The notes under the pieces were generated by a model that worked only from the letters and a program-made list of their open reading frames with translations, was not told the DNA's origin and made no database searches. Below, piece by piece: positions 21,600 through 31,189 of a stretch of 64,000 bases of DNA. How positions within the stretch are numbered: position 1 is the first letter of the stretch; each line of letters begins with the position of its first letter. The position numbers were made by a program, and so were the translations under genes. This DNA comes from Cladopsammia gracilis (Eukaryota; Cnidaria; Anthozoa; Scleractinia; Dendrophylliidae): NCBI GenBank assembly GCA_022457155.1, contig JAJGOT010000117.1, positions 1,251,501-1,315,500 on the forward strand, read 5' to 3'.

Positions 21600-22090
21600 G
21601 CTGAAATATAACTCATGTACTTGCTATTTTGAAAGTTTGAAGGAATTACGAGTTATACTGAGTGTGATCTTAATAATTCGAAAACAGTGTATAATTCGGT
21701 ATTTTTAAAATCTGAAATTTTATCAACTTTTGCAAAACCGCCAAAAATAAAATAAAAGCGCTATATTTTTCTATTGTAGCTCAAACAGCTCAGGATTATC
21801 TTCTTAATCAAGTGATTTGAAAATAATTATCATATTTTGGTTTGCGCGTGTGCGCAAGATCGATTTGAACCTCTCGCTATTTGAGGTCGGATTTGTGATT
21901 TTTGGGCAAATCGGGCCATCTTGAGCTTTTCATTATTTTCTAAATAAATATTTAACTCCACATCAAAATAAGTTTCTCACATTTACTAGGACACATTAGG
22001 GTATCTCTGGGTGATATATTTGGGTGTTTGATATTTCGACCTCCTGCCAGGTTTTTTCGGATCTCGCCCAGTCAGTAGAGAGAGTCGCTC
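21600..22090 (-). repeat. Right TIR of the 7.5-kb transposon
   Basis: Reverse complement of 14579-15065, with scattered mismatches and small indels. Confidence 0.85.
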
Positions 22091-22147
22091 TTAAAGAGTC
22101 CAGCCTATGTTTCGTTAGCATCTTGAATTTATCATTTATATTTTTAG

Positions 22148-22230
22148 ATACTCTTCATTTAAAGTCAGTCAATCAAAGGAGGAAGGAGAGGAATGGATCA
22201 AAGAAAAGCTGGAATCACAGGATCCTACAG
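22148..22230 (+). pseudogene. Exon module B2
   Basis: 83 nt between TATATTTTTAG and ACAG/GTAAGAAC. This is the only left-arm copy with a fully open frame: YSSFKVSQSKEEGEEWIKEK then LESQDPT. It is strongly charged and helix-like. The flanking intron sequence (GTAAGAACTTTGATATTGTG) is shared with the other modules. Function unknown. Confidence 0.5.
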
Positions 22231-22626
22231 GTAAGAACTTTGATATTGTGCAGTAACTAGTTAACTTCAAGTTAACAAATGGTTGCTGACAAAATTTGTA
22301 AAGTTTTGGGGATACCATTACCAGATTTACATGTATTGATTGTTTGCATTGATTGATTACTACATGTACATGTAAAAAAGAGACTGAACAATCTACCAAC
22401 CATCTAATTTATTATTGTTAATTTCATTTAAACATTACAAATCTAGAGGGAAATAAGATAAATTCAGAATTGCTGTTTCAGTTAATAAACTCTATGAGCC
22501 AACACAATTGAAATGATTGCATTATTTTGGAGTGGTTACTGAGAGAGAAAGAGTAAACCGTAGACGTGTAACTACATGAACAGCTGTAAAACGTCAACGT
22601 CTTGAATTTATCATTTATATTTTTAG

Positions 22627-22729
22627 ATACCCTTCATATAAAGTCAGTCAATCATACATTTAAGTGGGAATAAGATGAATGGAACAAAGAAAAGCTGGAC
22701 TCACGGGATCGGGAGAAAACACTGTGAAG
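22627..22729 (+). pseudogene. Exon module B3
   Basis: 103 nt between TATATTTTTAG and GAAG/GTAAGAGC, about 480 bp downstream of B2, giving a tandem exon duplication. Every frame is closed. It is the copy most like the minus-strand module at 56101-56213. Confidence 0.5.
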
Positions 22730-23029
22730 GTAAGAGCTTTAATATTGTGCAGAACATAAAAGGTCTCAAGGACGTAACACACATTGAAACAATCTGTGCA
22801 ACATTTGGTCAAGTCAGGTTTCTTTGTCACTAGAAAATAATGAAAAGTACGGTGTAAACACACCATGAATGGCATTCAAATCCCTCGTCATTAAATCAAA
22901 TGCAATGAAAACAATATGATCTACACAAATAAATATTGGGTGCATTTATGGCCTCAAATTCAAATCCATCATAGACCTATCACCCATACCCACATCACTG
23001 ATACCACCATAGTAAAGTAATCATTCACA
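22730..23029 (+). other. Intron-like spacer shared with the right arm
   Basis: Matches the reverse complement of about 55830-56100: TATTGTGCAGAACAT, then CACATT(A)AAA, AACATTTG(A/G)TCAAG, GGTTTCTT(T/C)GTCACTA, GTGCATTTATGGCCTCAAAT and GATACCACCATA. It leads into the minisatellite monomers. Confidence 0.7.
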
Positions 23030-23190
23030 TACAACAGATCAGCCTGATGGAGTAGTCATTCACGAAAACAGATCAGTCTGATAGTGTAATCATTCACAAT
23101 TAACATATCAGCCTAATAGAGTAATCACTCACACAAAACAGATCAGCCTGAAAGAGTAACCATTCACACACAACAGATCAGTCTGATAGA

Positions 23191-23191
<1 letters not shown>
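23030..23191 (+). repeat. Ancestral satellite monomers, left copy
   Basis: About four to five imperfect tandem copies of a unit of about 36-42 bp, CAGATCAGTCTGATAGAGTA followed by ATCATTCACACA. This is recognisably one half of the 74-bp satellite unit of the main array, 4.7 kb before that array begins. Confidence 0.8.

Positions 23192-23269
<78 letters not shown>
23192..23269. repeat. (TAA)n microsatellite 1
   Basis: 78 bp of uninterrupted TAA repeat directly upstream of the R4/Dong-like fragment. It begins inside a satellite monomer (GAGTAATAATAA). Confidence 0.97.
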
Positions 23270-23270
<1 letters not shown>

Positions 23271-23833
23271 CTATGTACATTGGAACATCTATCAAGAGTA
23301 TGAAATACAAACAGCAGACAAATGGTATGAACATAATCCAAAACAGATAGAAGAAAAGGACAACATCACCATCCTGTATGATATGCCCATTCATACAGAC
23401 AGAAATTCCTGCAAATCACCCTGACATTATCATCAAGAACAACAAGGACAAGATATGCACACTTATCGATGTAGCCATTCCCTCTGACAAAAACATCTCC
23501 ACCAAAGTCTCTGAGAAAACATCCAAATATAAAGACCTAGAACTTGAGATAGCAAGAATGTGGCAGACGAAAACTCAAACCATTCCTGTGGTAGTAGGTG
23601 CACTGGGGATGATCAAGAAAGGCATAGAAAAAATAGTCACTAGCATCCCTGGCAACATCAACCTCTGCGAAATTCAGAAAACTGCACTACTTGGGACAGC
23701 CAACATCCTGCGCAAGACCCTTTCCCTGCAATGCTAAGTAGTGTGGCCTCCACACAGCGACTCATGGGTGCCCTAGGTCCATGGTTTGGACCCGGCCCCC
23801 ATAGAGAACAGATAATTATATAGAGAACACATG
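23270..23833 (+). pseudogene. R4/Dong-like non-LTR retrotransposon, C-terminal endonuclease fragment
   Basis: This is the C-terminal restriction-like endonuclease region of an early-branching (R2/R4 type) non-LTR retrotransposon. Seen: YEIQTADKWYEHNPKQIEEK, then after a one-base loss near 23400 HPDIIIKNNKDKICTLIDVA, which carries the PD-x(12-14)-D signature expected for this nuclease. Then follow KTSKYKDLELEIARMW, VVVGALGMIKKG and the stop at 23735. Everything upstream (RT, zinc fingers) is missing. The fragment is bracketed by TAA repeats at 23192-23269 and 23836-23893. Dong of Bombyx, an R4-clade element, is known to insert in TAA repeats, so family and site agree. The frameshift disables it. 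Confidence 0.72.
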
Positions 23834-23835
23834 AT

Positions 23836-23836
23836 G

Positions 23837-23893
<57 letters not shown>
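23836..23893. repeat. (TAA)n microsatellite 2
   Basis: 58 bp, lying between the 3' end of the R4/Dong-like fragment and the end of the YR retroelement. Confidence 0.97.
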
Positions 23894-23894
23894 G

Positions 23895-23939
23895 AACTCA
23901 TCACTAATAGATGAGCTTGGGAACTGGTGCCTTAAAGGT
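23895..23939 (-). repeat. Split direct repeat B2
   Basis: 45 bp (plus strand AACTCATCACTAATAGATGA ... CTTAAAGGT) identical to 24283-24327. Confidence 0.9.
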
Positions 23940-24117
23940 TATCGGGGGGCCAAAGCAAGGTGTGGAAACGGAGGTATCCATGGCAACCCTGGAGGTGGGA
24001 ACCACCCAAACCAGCAGCCGCTAACCAGGCACCATCACACTGAAAATTCAGTGGAAACAACTTACCTGTGGGGATACTTACCAAGTTACCATCAGACCAC
24101 GAGGGAGGGAGGAGAGG

Positions 24118-24265
24118 GTGCAAGAATCTGCCAAGATTCACTAGCAAGAGCAAATGCCAAGAGCTATGATGCACAATGATCAGCAATTAAACTGCAAGCG
24201 TAGCGAAACAAGCAACGAAGGCCCTGCAAGGCCTAAGGGCTGCCCCGCAGGTCACATACTATGGA
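24118..24265 (-). repeat. Split direct repeat A2
   Basis: About 150 bp matching 27211-27364: TGCAAGAATC, CTAGCAAGAGCAAATGC, CACAATGATCAGC, GCCCTGCAAGG and TACTATGGAGAAGA in the same order. Confidence 0.85.
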
Positions 24266-24282
24266 GAAGACAGCTACATTTA

Positions 24283-24327
24283 AACTCATCACTAATAGAT
24301 GAGCTTGGGAACTGGTGCCTTAAAGGT
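24283..24327 (-). repeat. Split direct repeat B1
   Basis: Identical 45-bp copy of B2, directly abutting the truncated end of the RT. Confidence 0.9.
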
Positions 24328-24898
24328 CGATCATGCTGCGTAGGAATGTCCTACCAGCCCAATGAGGGATTCGAGCTCCTGTCGAACTAACAAGATCCTG
24401 CAGAGCTGACAACTTCTCCGCTGGGAGACGCGCAACCTGGATGACTAAGTCCAACTCAATTCCAAGGACCACTAACACCATTGAAGGACCCACGCATTTG
24501 CCTGGATGAAGGGGTAAACCCAGCTGTTTGCAAACTGTCAAGGCAGTACTTAGGTTGTGTGCACACCGCTGGGAGGCAGGTGGGCCGGCAGTAATGAAGT
24601 CGTCCAAGTAGTGAAGGAGGTCGGGGATCTGGTACGAATGCACAAGAATCCACTCCACCATATTGGCAATAATTGAATTGAAGATGAAGGGAGCAGATCG
24701 GAGGCCAAAGGGGAGAGTCAAGTCCACATAGTACGGGTGTACAGGAACATTATGAAAGGCAGATTCAACATCAAATTTGGCCATGAGGGCCCCTTTCCCG
24801 AGCTTGGAGACTAAGCCAATCACCTGATCTACTGTAATGTAATGAAGGATAAACTCATCGGGGTCGATCCCATCATTGACGCTAGCATGCTGCCACAA
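24328..24898 (-). pseudogene. YR-retroelement reverse transcriptase, palm domain
   Basis: On the minus strand: SVNDGIDPDEFILHYITVDQ, GALMAKFDVESAFHNVPVHP (first catalytic Asp in AKFDVESAF), LPFGLRSAPFIFNSI, then LLHYLDDFITAGP with the Y-x-DD box intact, and PLHPGKCVGPSMVLVVLGIE. This is a DIRS/Ngaro-group RT by motif wording (LRSAP, YLDDF). It ends at ARIPHWAGRTFLRSM without the RNase H that should follow. The frame is open for about 190 codons, better preserved than most of the window. Confidence 0.8.
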
Positions 24899-24899
24899 C

Positions 24900-25385
24900 G
24901 TGTCTGGTGGACTGGTCGGCGATAAATGTGCAGCTGTTCAACTTCCATGCCATTGGAGCCCCTGCTCGTTCTGGGAGAGATCTCTCGGCGGATACAGGTG
25001 AGCCTCGCGGAGCATCCACCTCCCATATCATCTGCAAATCCTGGAACCGTGGTCACTGTGTTGCCCCATCTGCTTCCTGTCGCTTAGCCCACAACTGCTT
25101 GAGTTGCCATGGCTCCCAGAGTATAATCCTGTCCTGGCGAACACCAATCATCCAAGCGCCCCGCTGAGTCCTCCCCTTCTCGTTCTAGCAGCAGGTCCAG
25201 GCACTCGTAGACTCTACCACTGATTGTCATGATTGCCTTTCACTTCTCAGCTGACTTCATTTTATTTTAAGGTGAAGGCTTGTTTGGTGTAGTTCCTTGT
25301 TCCTTTAGTTTAATTAAAGCTGATTGTTTCGATTTAAGGTTACTGCTGTTTATTAGTCTGCTCGTTTGTCCATCCCCGGGGAGGA
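24900..25385 (+). repeat. Inverted duplicate of gag/RT segment inserted in the RT
   Basis: About 485 bp that is the reverse complement of 25795-26275 (for instance GATTGCCTTTCACTTCTCAG against CTGAGAAGTGAAAGGCATTT). It lies exactly between RT pieces that should be adjacent: FPPRG on the upstream side and SVNDG on the downstream side. It carries a plus-strand copy of the gag zinc-knuckle segment (ICKSWNRGHCVAPSASC). Confidence 0.85.
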
Positions 25386-25795
25386 AAGGTTGACAATAAG
25401 ACGCCACTTCCCAGGTTGCCCCCTTTTGGGAATAACGCCGAAGCTGCAGACTTGGAAGTTAGGAAACAGGGGGAACTGAATGGGCCTGCCACCCTGCCCA
25501 GGGACACTTCGGTAGCCAGATACTCGTCGATGACCGACGCGTGGAGGTCAGTGGATGGTTTGTTCCTCAAAGCCGATTTCAGCTTCTGAGATGGGCAGAA
25601 GCCTAATTTAAACCCGTGACAGATACCATCCAGCACAAAGTCAACCAGCTGCCAATTGGGGTGGAGCTGCAATTCCCAGGCAAACTGATCTACCAGCAAA
25701 GGAGTGACTGCTGAAATTGGGGGAAGTGGAGCTAGAAAGAATGCACAAACAGAGCATGGGTAAATAGCTAACCCCATATAACCCGAGCCACCCAC
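25386..25795 (-). pseudogene. YR-retroelement reverse transcriptase, N-terminal part
   Basis: Minus strand: PLLVDQFAWELQLHPNWQLV, FVLDGICHGFKLGFCP, then IDEYLATEVSLGRVAGPF (conserved E-x3-GR-x-AGPF start of DIRS-like RTs), then a frameshifted ALFPKGGNLGSG piece corresponding to the FGVIPK block. It forms the loop between the two inverted copies described above. Confidence 0.7.
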
Positions 25796-25970
25796 CCCAT
25801 GGGATGGACAAACGAGCAGACAAATAAACAGCAGTAACCTTAAATCGAAACAATCAGCTTTAATTAAACTAAAAGAACGAGGAACTACTGACACCAAACA
25901 GGCCTTCACCTTAAAATAAAATAAAGTCAGCTGAGAAGTGAAAGGCATTTATGACAATCAGTGGTAGAGT

Positions 25971-26459
25971 CTACGAGTGCCTGGACCTGCTGCTGGAACG
26001 AGGAGGGGAGGACTCAGTGGGGCGCTTGGATGATTGGTGTTCACCAGGACAGGATCCTACTCTGTGGGAGCCATGGCAACTCGAGCACTTGTGGGCGAAG
26101 CGACAGGAGGCAGACGGGGCAACGCAGTGACCACGGTTCCAGGATTTGCAGATGATATGGGAGGTGGATGTTCCGTAAGGCTCGCCTGCATCCGCCGAGA
26201 GATTATTCCCAGAATGAGCGGGAAGTTGAACAGCTGCACATTTATCGCTGACCAGTCCATCAGACGCGTCATGGCGGCATGCTCGCGAAAAGACCGGTTG
26301 TAGGCGCACTATACCCGGCCGGCGAACTGGCGATGAGTTTGCAGAATGAGGATCTGATACTGGAGAAGATACTTGACTCAATGAGTGAAGTGGGATGTGA
26401 GGATGAGGCAATAAACGGAGAAAGCTTCCAGCCAACTTGTGATGTCCTCTATGCGCCAC
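25971..26459 (-). pseudogene. YR-retroelement gag-like ORF, C-terminal part with zinc knuckle
   Basis: Minus strand: DGLVSDKCAAVQLPAHSGNN, then the Cys/His cluster ICKSWNRGHCVAPSASCRF and AHKCSSCHGSH, then a basic, Ser-rich tail (SSPPRSSSRSRHS) and a stop. The W/F-NRG-C pattern with Cys/His spacing is typical of DIRS/Ngaro ORF1 nucleic-acid-binding proteins. Part of it (25971-26275) is the source of the inverted duplicate. Confidence 0.65.
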
Positions 26460-26556
26460 TTTGGTTTCTTGGGCGTGGACGTTAAAACGAGCCGCCCGTC
26501 AAAGAGGAGCTGAGGCTCGGACTCTGACAAGACAATGTTCCGAGGACAGCAATTCG

Positions 26557-27084
26557 CTAAGCTCCATGAACTTCCCAGCGACAATTTGTGTCACAGGCTT
26601 GGCTGACACTGGGAAAAAGCCCGGGCCCACCACGAAGGGCTGTTGCAGAACCGGCAATTGAGCGAGTGGAGAACCGCCATTGATGTTTGTTGGGACTGAA
26701 CCAACGGCAGAGCACGAGGGGGACAATGCAAGTGGGAGTGTCAGGGAGGAAAATGTGGAAACAAATGAAGGAACAACAACAGGATCTGGCCTGACCTGGG
26801 ACAGTAGAACTCACTGTGGCTGCAGGAGTTGCCGAGAAACTGACACCAGAAGCCGCTAAGGCGATGGCTTGTGAACCGAGCTGGCTGGTTGAGTCAACGG
26901 GAACATCCCCAGGCAAAGCAGGTAAAGACACACTGGCGGTTGGCAGTGTGGCAGCAGGAACATTTGAGGCTTGTTCGGCCGCTAGAGCTTGCTTCACGGT
27001 GGAGATCACCAAGGCCAAGAAAGCTGGGGAGGGCTGGTCTGAATTCACAACGTGAGGCGTGAAGCTGGCCGATTCATTGGACAC
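26557..27084 (-). pseudogene. YR-retroelement gag-like ORF, N-terminal part
   Basis: Minus strand start MSNESASFTPHVVNSDQP, then FLALVISTVKQALAAEQ and an Ala/Ser/Pro/Thr-rich low-complexity stretch. A frame change near 26780 separates it from the zinc-knuckle part. Its position right after repeat A1 fits ORF1. Such proteins probably package element RNA. Confidence 0.55.
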
Positions 27085-27210
27085 GTGGCGTGTCTGTGAA
27101 GCAACTTTGGCTGAACCAGAGGCAGAAGGCTAAGAGATGGCATTGAAGGCCTCTGATTGACTATTCCGAGTATTTCTAGTATTTCATACTTGAGAAAGAA
27201 CCACTCGAGA

Positions 27211-27364
27211 GTGCAAGAATCCACCAAGATTCGCTAGCAAGAGCAAATGCAAAGAGCTATGATCCACAATGATCAGCGATTAAACTGCAAGCATAGCGAA
27301 ATAAGCAACAAAGGCCCTGCAAGGTCTCAAGGTCCGCCCCGCAGGTCACGTACTATGGAGAAGA
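27211..27364 (-). repeat. Split direct repeat A1
   Basis: Partner of A2 (24118-24265). It marks the 5' end of the element, followed on the plus strand by a short AT stretch and TAA repeats. Confidence 0.85.
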
Positions 27365-27390
27365 CCACTGGCCTAAATAATATTAGCCAC

Positions 27391-27451
<61 letters not shown>

Positions 27452-27452
27452 T
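27391..27452. repeat. (TAA)n microsatellite 3
   Basis: About 60 bp of AAT/TAA repeat next to the 5' end of the YR element. Confidence 0.97.
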
Positions 27453-27726
27453 GTAAAAGTATACTTTATTAACAAATTTCTTAAAAATTGATTAAGCCTT
27501 AACATCAATCTTATGTACACTTGCAGGAAAAAGCTATAAAATTCATTCTTATAAATTTTCATTTCATAACGCTTGACAAGTTCAAGCAAATAGATATTAA
27601 AAAATTTATAATTTAAAAAACTAATGGAGTAAAACAAATACAAAATATTAACTATACGTAATTAAAATATATTTATATACATATCGATTGAAAAACGTAC
27701 TCAATTCTTTTCACAAGGTCAAAAAT
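27453..27726. other. AT-rich non-coding spacer
   Basis: Very AT-rich, no recognisable feature. It sits between two TAA runs and may be the remains of the original TAA-rich locus. Confidence 0.5.
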
Positions 27727-27727
27727 G

Positions 27728-27767
<40 letters not shown>
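27727..27767. repeat. (TAA)n microsatellite 4
   Basis: About 41 bp, the last TAA run before the satellite. Confidence 0.95.
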
Positions 27768-27769
<2 letters not shown>

Positions 27770-30700
27770 GTAATAATAACAAACTTTTTGCAAGTGTCGT
27801 ATAACTAAAGTATGGTGTTACTAAATGGGGACACCATCAATAACAAAACACAAAACAGATCAACCTGATAGAGTAATCATTCACAAAACACAGATAAGCC
27901 TGATAGAGTAATCAATCACTAAACAGTTCAGTCTGATAGAGAAACCATTTGCATGCAACAGCTCAAGCTAATAGAGTAATCCATCACACAAAACACTAAG
28001 ATCAGTCTGACAGACAAACCATTCACACAAAACAGATCAGTCTGATAGAATAATCATTCACACAAAACACTAAGATTAGTCTGATAGAGAAACCATTCGC
28101 ATACAACAGCTCATCCTAATAGATTAATGAATCACACAAAACACTGAGATTAGTCTGATAGAGAAACTATTCGCATACAACAGGTCATCCTAATAGATTA
28201 ATTAATCACACAAAACACTGAGATTAGTCTAATAGAGAAACCATTCACATACAACAGCCCATCCTAATAGATTAATTAATCACACAAAACACTGAGATTA
28301 GTCTGATAGAGAAACCATTCACATACAACAGCCCATCCTAATAGATTAATCAATAACACAAAACACTGAGATTAGTTTGATAGAGAAACCATTCACATAC
28401 AACAGCCCATCCTAATAGATTAATCAAACACAGAAAACACTGAGATTAGTCTAATAAAGAAACCATTCACATACAACAGCTCATCCTAATAGATTAATCA
28501 ATAACACAAAACACTGAGATTAGTCTGATAGAGAAACCATTCACATACAACAGCCCATTCTAATAGATTAACTAATCACACAAAACACTGAAATTAGTCT
28601 GATAGAGAAACCATTCACATACAACAGCCCATCCTAATAGATTAATCAATGACACAATAAACACTGAGATTAGTCTGATAGAGAAACCATTCACCTACAA
28701 CAGCCCATCCTAATAGATTAATCAATCACACAAAACACTGAAATTAGTCTGATAGAGAAACCATTCACATACAGCAGCTCATCCTAATAGATTAATCAAT
28801 CACAAAACACAGAGATTAGTCTGATGGAGAAACCATTCACATACAACAGCCCATCCTAATATATTAATCAATCACACAAAACACTGAGATTAGTCTGATA
28901 GAGAAACCATTCACATACAACAGCCCATTCTAATAGATTAATTAATCACACAAAACACTGAGATTAGTCTAATAAAGAAACCATTCACATACAACAGCCC
29001 ATCCTAACAGATTAATCAATCACACAAAACACTGAGATTAGTCTGATAGAGAAACCATTCACATACAACAGCTCATCCTAATAGATTAATCAATCACAAA
29101 ACACTAAGATTAGTCTGATAGAGAAACCATTCACATACAACAGCCCATCCTAATAGATTAATCAATCACAAAACACTGAGATTAGTCTGATAGAGAAACC
29201 ATTCACATACAACAGCCCATCCTAATAGATTAATCAATAACACAAAACACTGAGATTAGTTTGATAGAGAAACCATTCACATACAACAGCCCATCCTAAT
29301 AGATTAATCAAACACAGAAAACACTGAGATTAGTCTAATAAAGAAACCATTCACATACAACAGCTCATCCTAATAGAGAAACCATTCACATACAACAGCC
29401 CATCCTAATAGATTAATGAATCACACAAAACAGATTAGTCTGATAGAGAAACCATTCACATACAACAGCTCATCCTAATAGATCAATCAATCACATAAAA
29501 CACTGAGATTAGTCTGATAGAGAAACCATTCACATACAACAGCTCATCCTAATAGATTAATGAATCACACAAAACACTGAGATAAGTCTGATAGAGAAAC
29601 CATTCACATACAACAGCCCATCCTAATAGATTAATCAATCACAAAACACTGAGATTAGTCTGATGGAGAAACCATTCACATACAACAGCCCATCCTAATA
29701 GATTAATCAATAACACAAAACACTGAGATTAGTTTGATAGAGAAACCATTCACATACAACAGCCCATCCTAATAGATTAATCAAACACAGAAAACACTGA
29801 GATTAGTCTAATAAAGAAACCATTCACATACAACAGCTCATCCTAATAGATTAATCAATAACACAAAACACTGAGATAAGTCTGATAGAGAAACCATTCA
29901 CATACAACAGCCCATCCTAATAGATTAATCAATGACACAAAACACTGAGATTAGTCTGATAGAGAAACCATTCACATACAACAGCTCATCCTAATAGATT
30001 AATCAATCACACAAAACAGATTAGTCTGATAGAGAAACCATTCACATACAACAGCCCATCCTAATAGATTAATGAATCACACAAAACAGATTAGTCTCAT
30101 AGAGAAACCATTCACATACAACAGCTCATCCTAATAGATCAATCAATCACATAAAACACTGAGATTAGTCTGATAGAGAAACCATTCACATACAACAGCT
30201 CATCCTAATAGATTAATGAATCACACAAAACACTGAGATAAGTCTGATAGAGAAACCATTCACATACAACAGCCCATCCTAATAGATTAATCAATCACAA
30301 AACACTGAGATTAGTCTGATGGAGAAACCATTCACATACAACAGCTCATCCTAATAGATTAATCAATGACACAAAACACTGAGATTAGTCTGATAGAGAG
30401 ACCATTCACATACAACAGCCCATCCTAATAGATTAATCAATCACACAAAACAGATTAGTCTGATAGAAAAACCATTCACATACAACAGCCCATCCTAATA
30501 GATTAATGAATCACACAAAACAGATTAGTCTGATAGAGAAACCATTCACATACAACAGCCCATCCTAATAGATTAATCAATGACACAAAACACTGAGATT
30601 AGTCTGATAGAGAAACCATTCACATACAACAGCCCATCCTAATAGATTAATCAATCACACAAAACACTGAGATTAGTCTGATAGAGAAACCATTCACATA

Positions 30701-31189
30701 GAACAGCTCATCCTAATAGATTAATCAATCACACAAAACAGATTAGTCTGATAGAGAAACCATTCACATACAACAGCCCATCCTAATAGATTAATGAATC
30801 ACACAAAACAGATTAGTCTGATAGAGAAACCATTCACATACAACAGCTCATCCTAATAGATCAATCAATCACATAAAACACTGAGATTAGTCTGATAGAG
30901 AAACCATTCACATACAACAGCTCATCCTAATAGATTAATCAATCACACAAAACACTGAGATAAGTCTGATAGAGAAACCATTCACATACAACAGCCCATC
31001 CTAATAGATTAATCAATCACAAAACACTGAGATTAGTCTGATGGAGAAACCATTCACATACAACAGCTCATCCTAATAGATTAATCAATGACACAAAACA
31101 CTGAGATTAGTCTGATAGAGAGACCATTCACATACAACAGCCCATCCTAATAGATTAATCAATCACACAAAACAGATTAGTCTGATAGA

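Larger units (their letters stand above)
14575..22094. mobile_element. 7.5-kb DNA transposon, TTAA target, long TIRs, broken transposase
   Basis: TTAA at 14575-14578 followed by GAGACACTCTCC, and on the opposite strand TTAA (22091-22094) followed by GAGCGACTCTCT. TIRs of about 480 bp face inward. Between them is a multi-exon transposase-like gene with a C2H2-type finger, with stops and frameshifts. The element sits between two exon modules of the duplicated locus, in an intron-like spacer. TTAA targets point to piggyBac or Kolobok-like elements; I cannot place the transposase by motif. Confidence 0.75.
11070..23191 (+). repeat. Left arm of a large inverted duplication (exon-module locus)
   Basis: Once later insertions are removed, the order here is: a GTGGTTCAAATTTTTCTTTG repeat (11074), the landmark TGATTATGAGAATAG (about 11220), a 198-nt exon-like block (11563), an intron-like spacer, three exon-like modules (13998, 22148, 22627), then a few roughly 36-bp minisatellite monomers (to 23191). 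The same order occurs on the minus strand from about 57760 down to 55727. Insertions in this arm are the long-TIR element, the SINEs, a LINE tail and the 7.5-kb transposon. Confidence 0.7.
23895..27364 (-). mobile_element. YR retroelement (DIRS/Ngaro/PAT-like), internally deleted
   Basis: On the minus strand: direct repeat A1 (27364-27211), a gag-like ORF, a reverse transcriptase, then repeat B1 (24327-24283), A2 (24265-24118) and B2 (23939-23895). The A1 - ORFs - B1-A2-B2 order is the split-direct-repeat arrangement of Ngaro/PAT-type elements. RNase H and the tyrosine recombinase that should follow the RT are absent: B1 begins where the RT breaks off. The 178 bp between A2 and B2 is unexplained. 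The element is bracketed by TAA repeats. Confidence 0.65.

Noticed and set aside
23129..23394. Poly-Leu/poly-Tyr ORFs and a poly-Asn ORF at 27247-27456
   Set aside because: These are translations of TAA microsatellites, not genes.
24907..25167. Plus-strand ORF with ICKSWNRGHC
   Set aside because: It is the inverted duplicate of the minus-strand gag zinc knuckle, not an independent gene.
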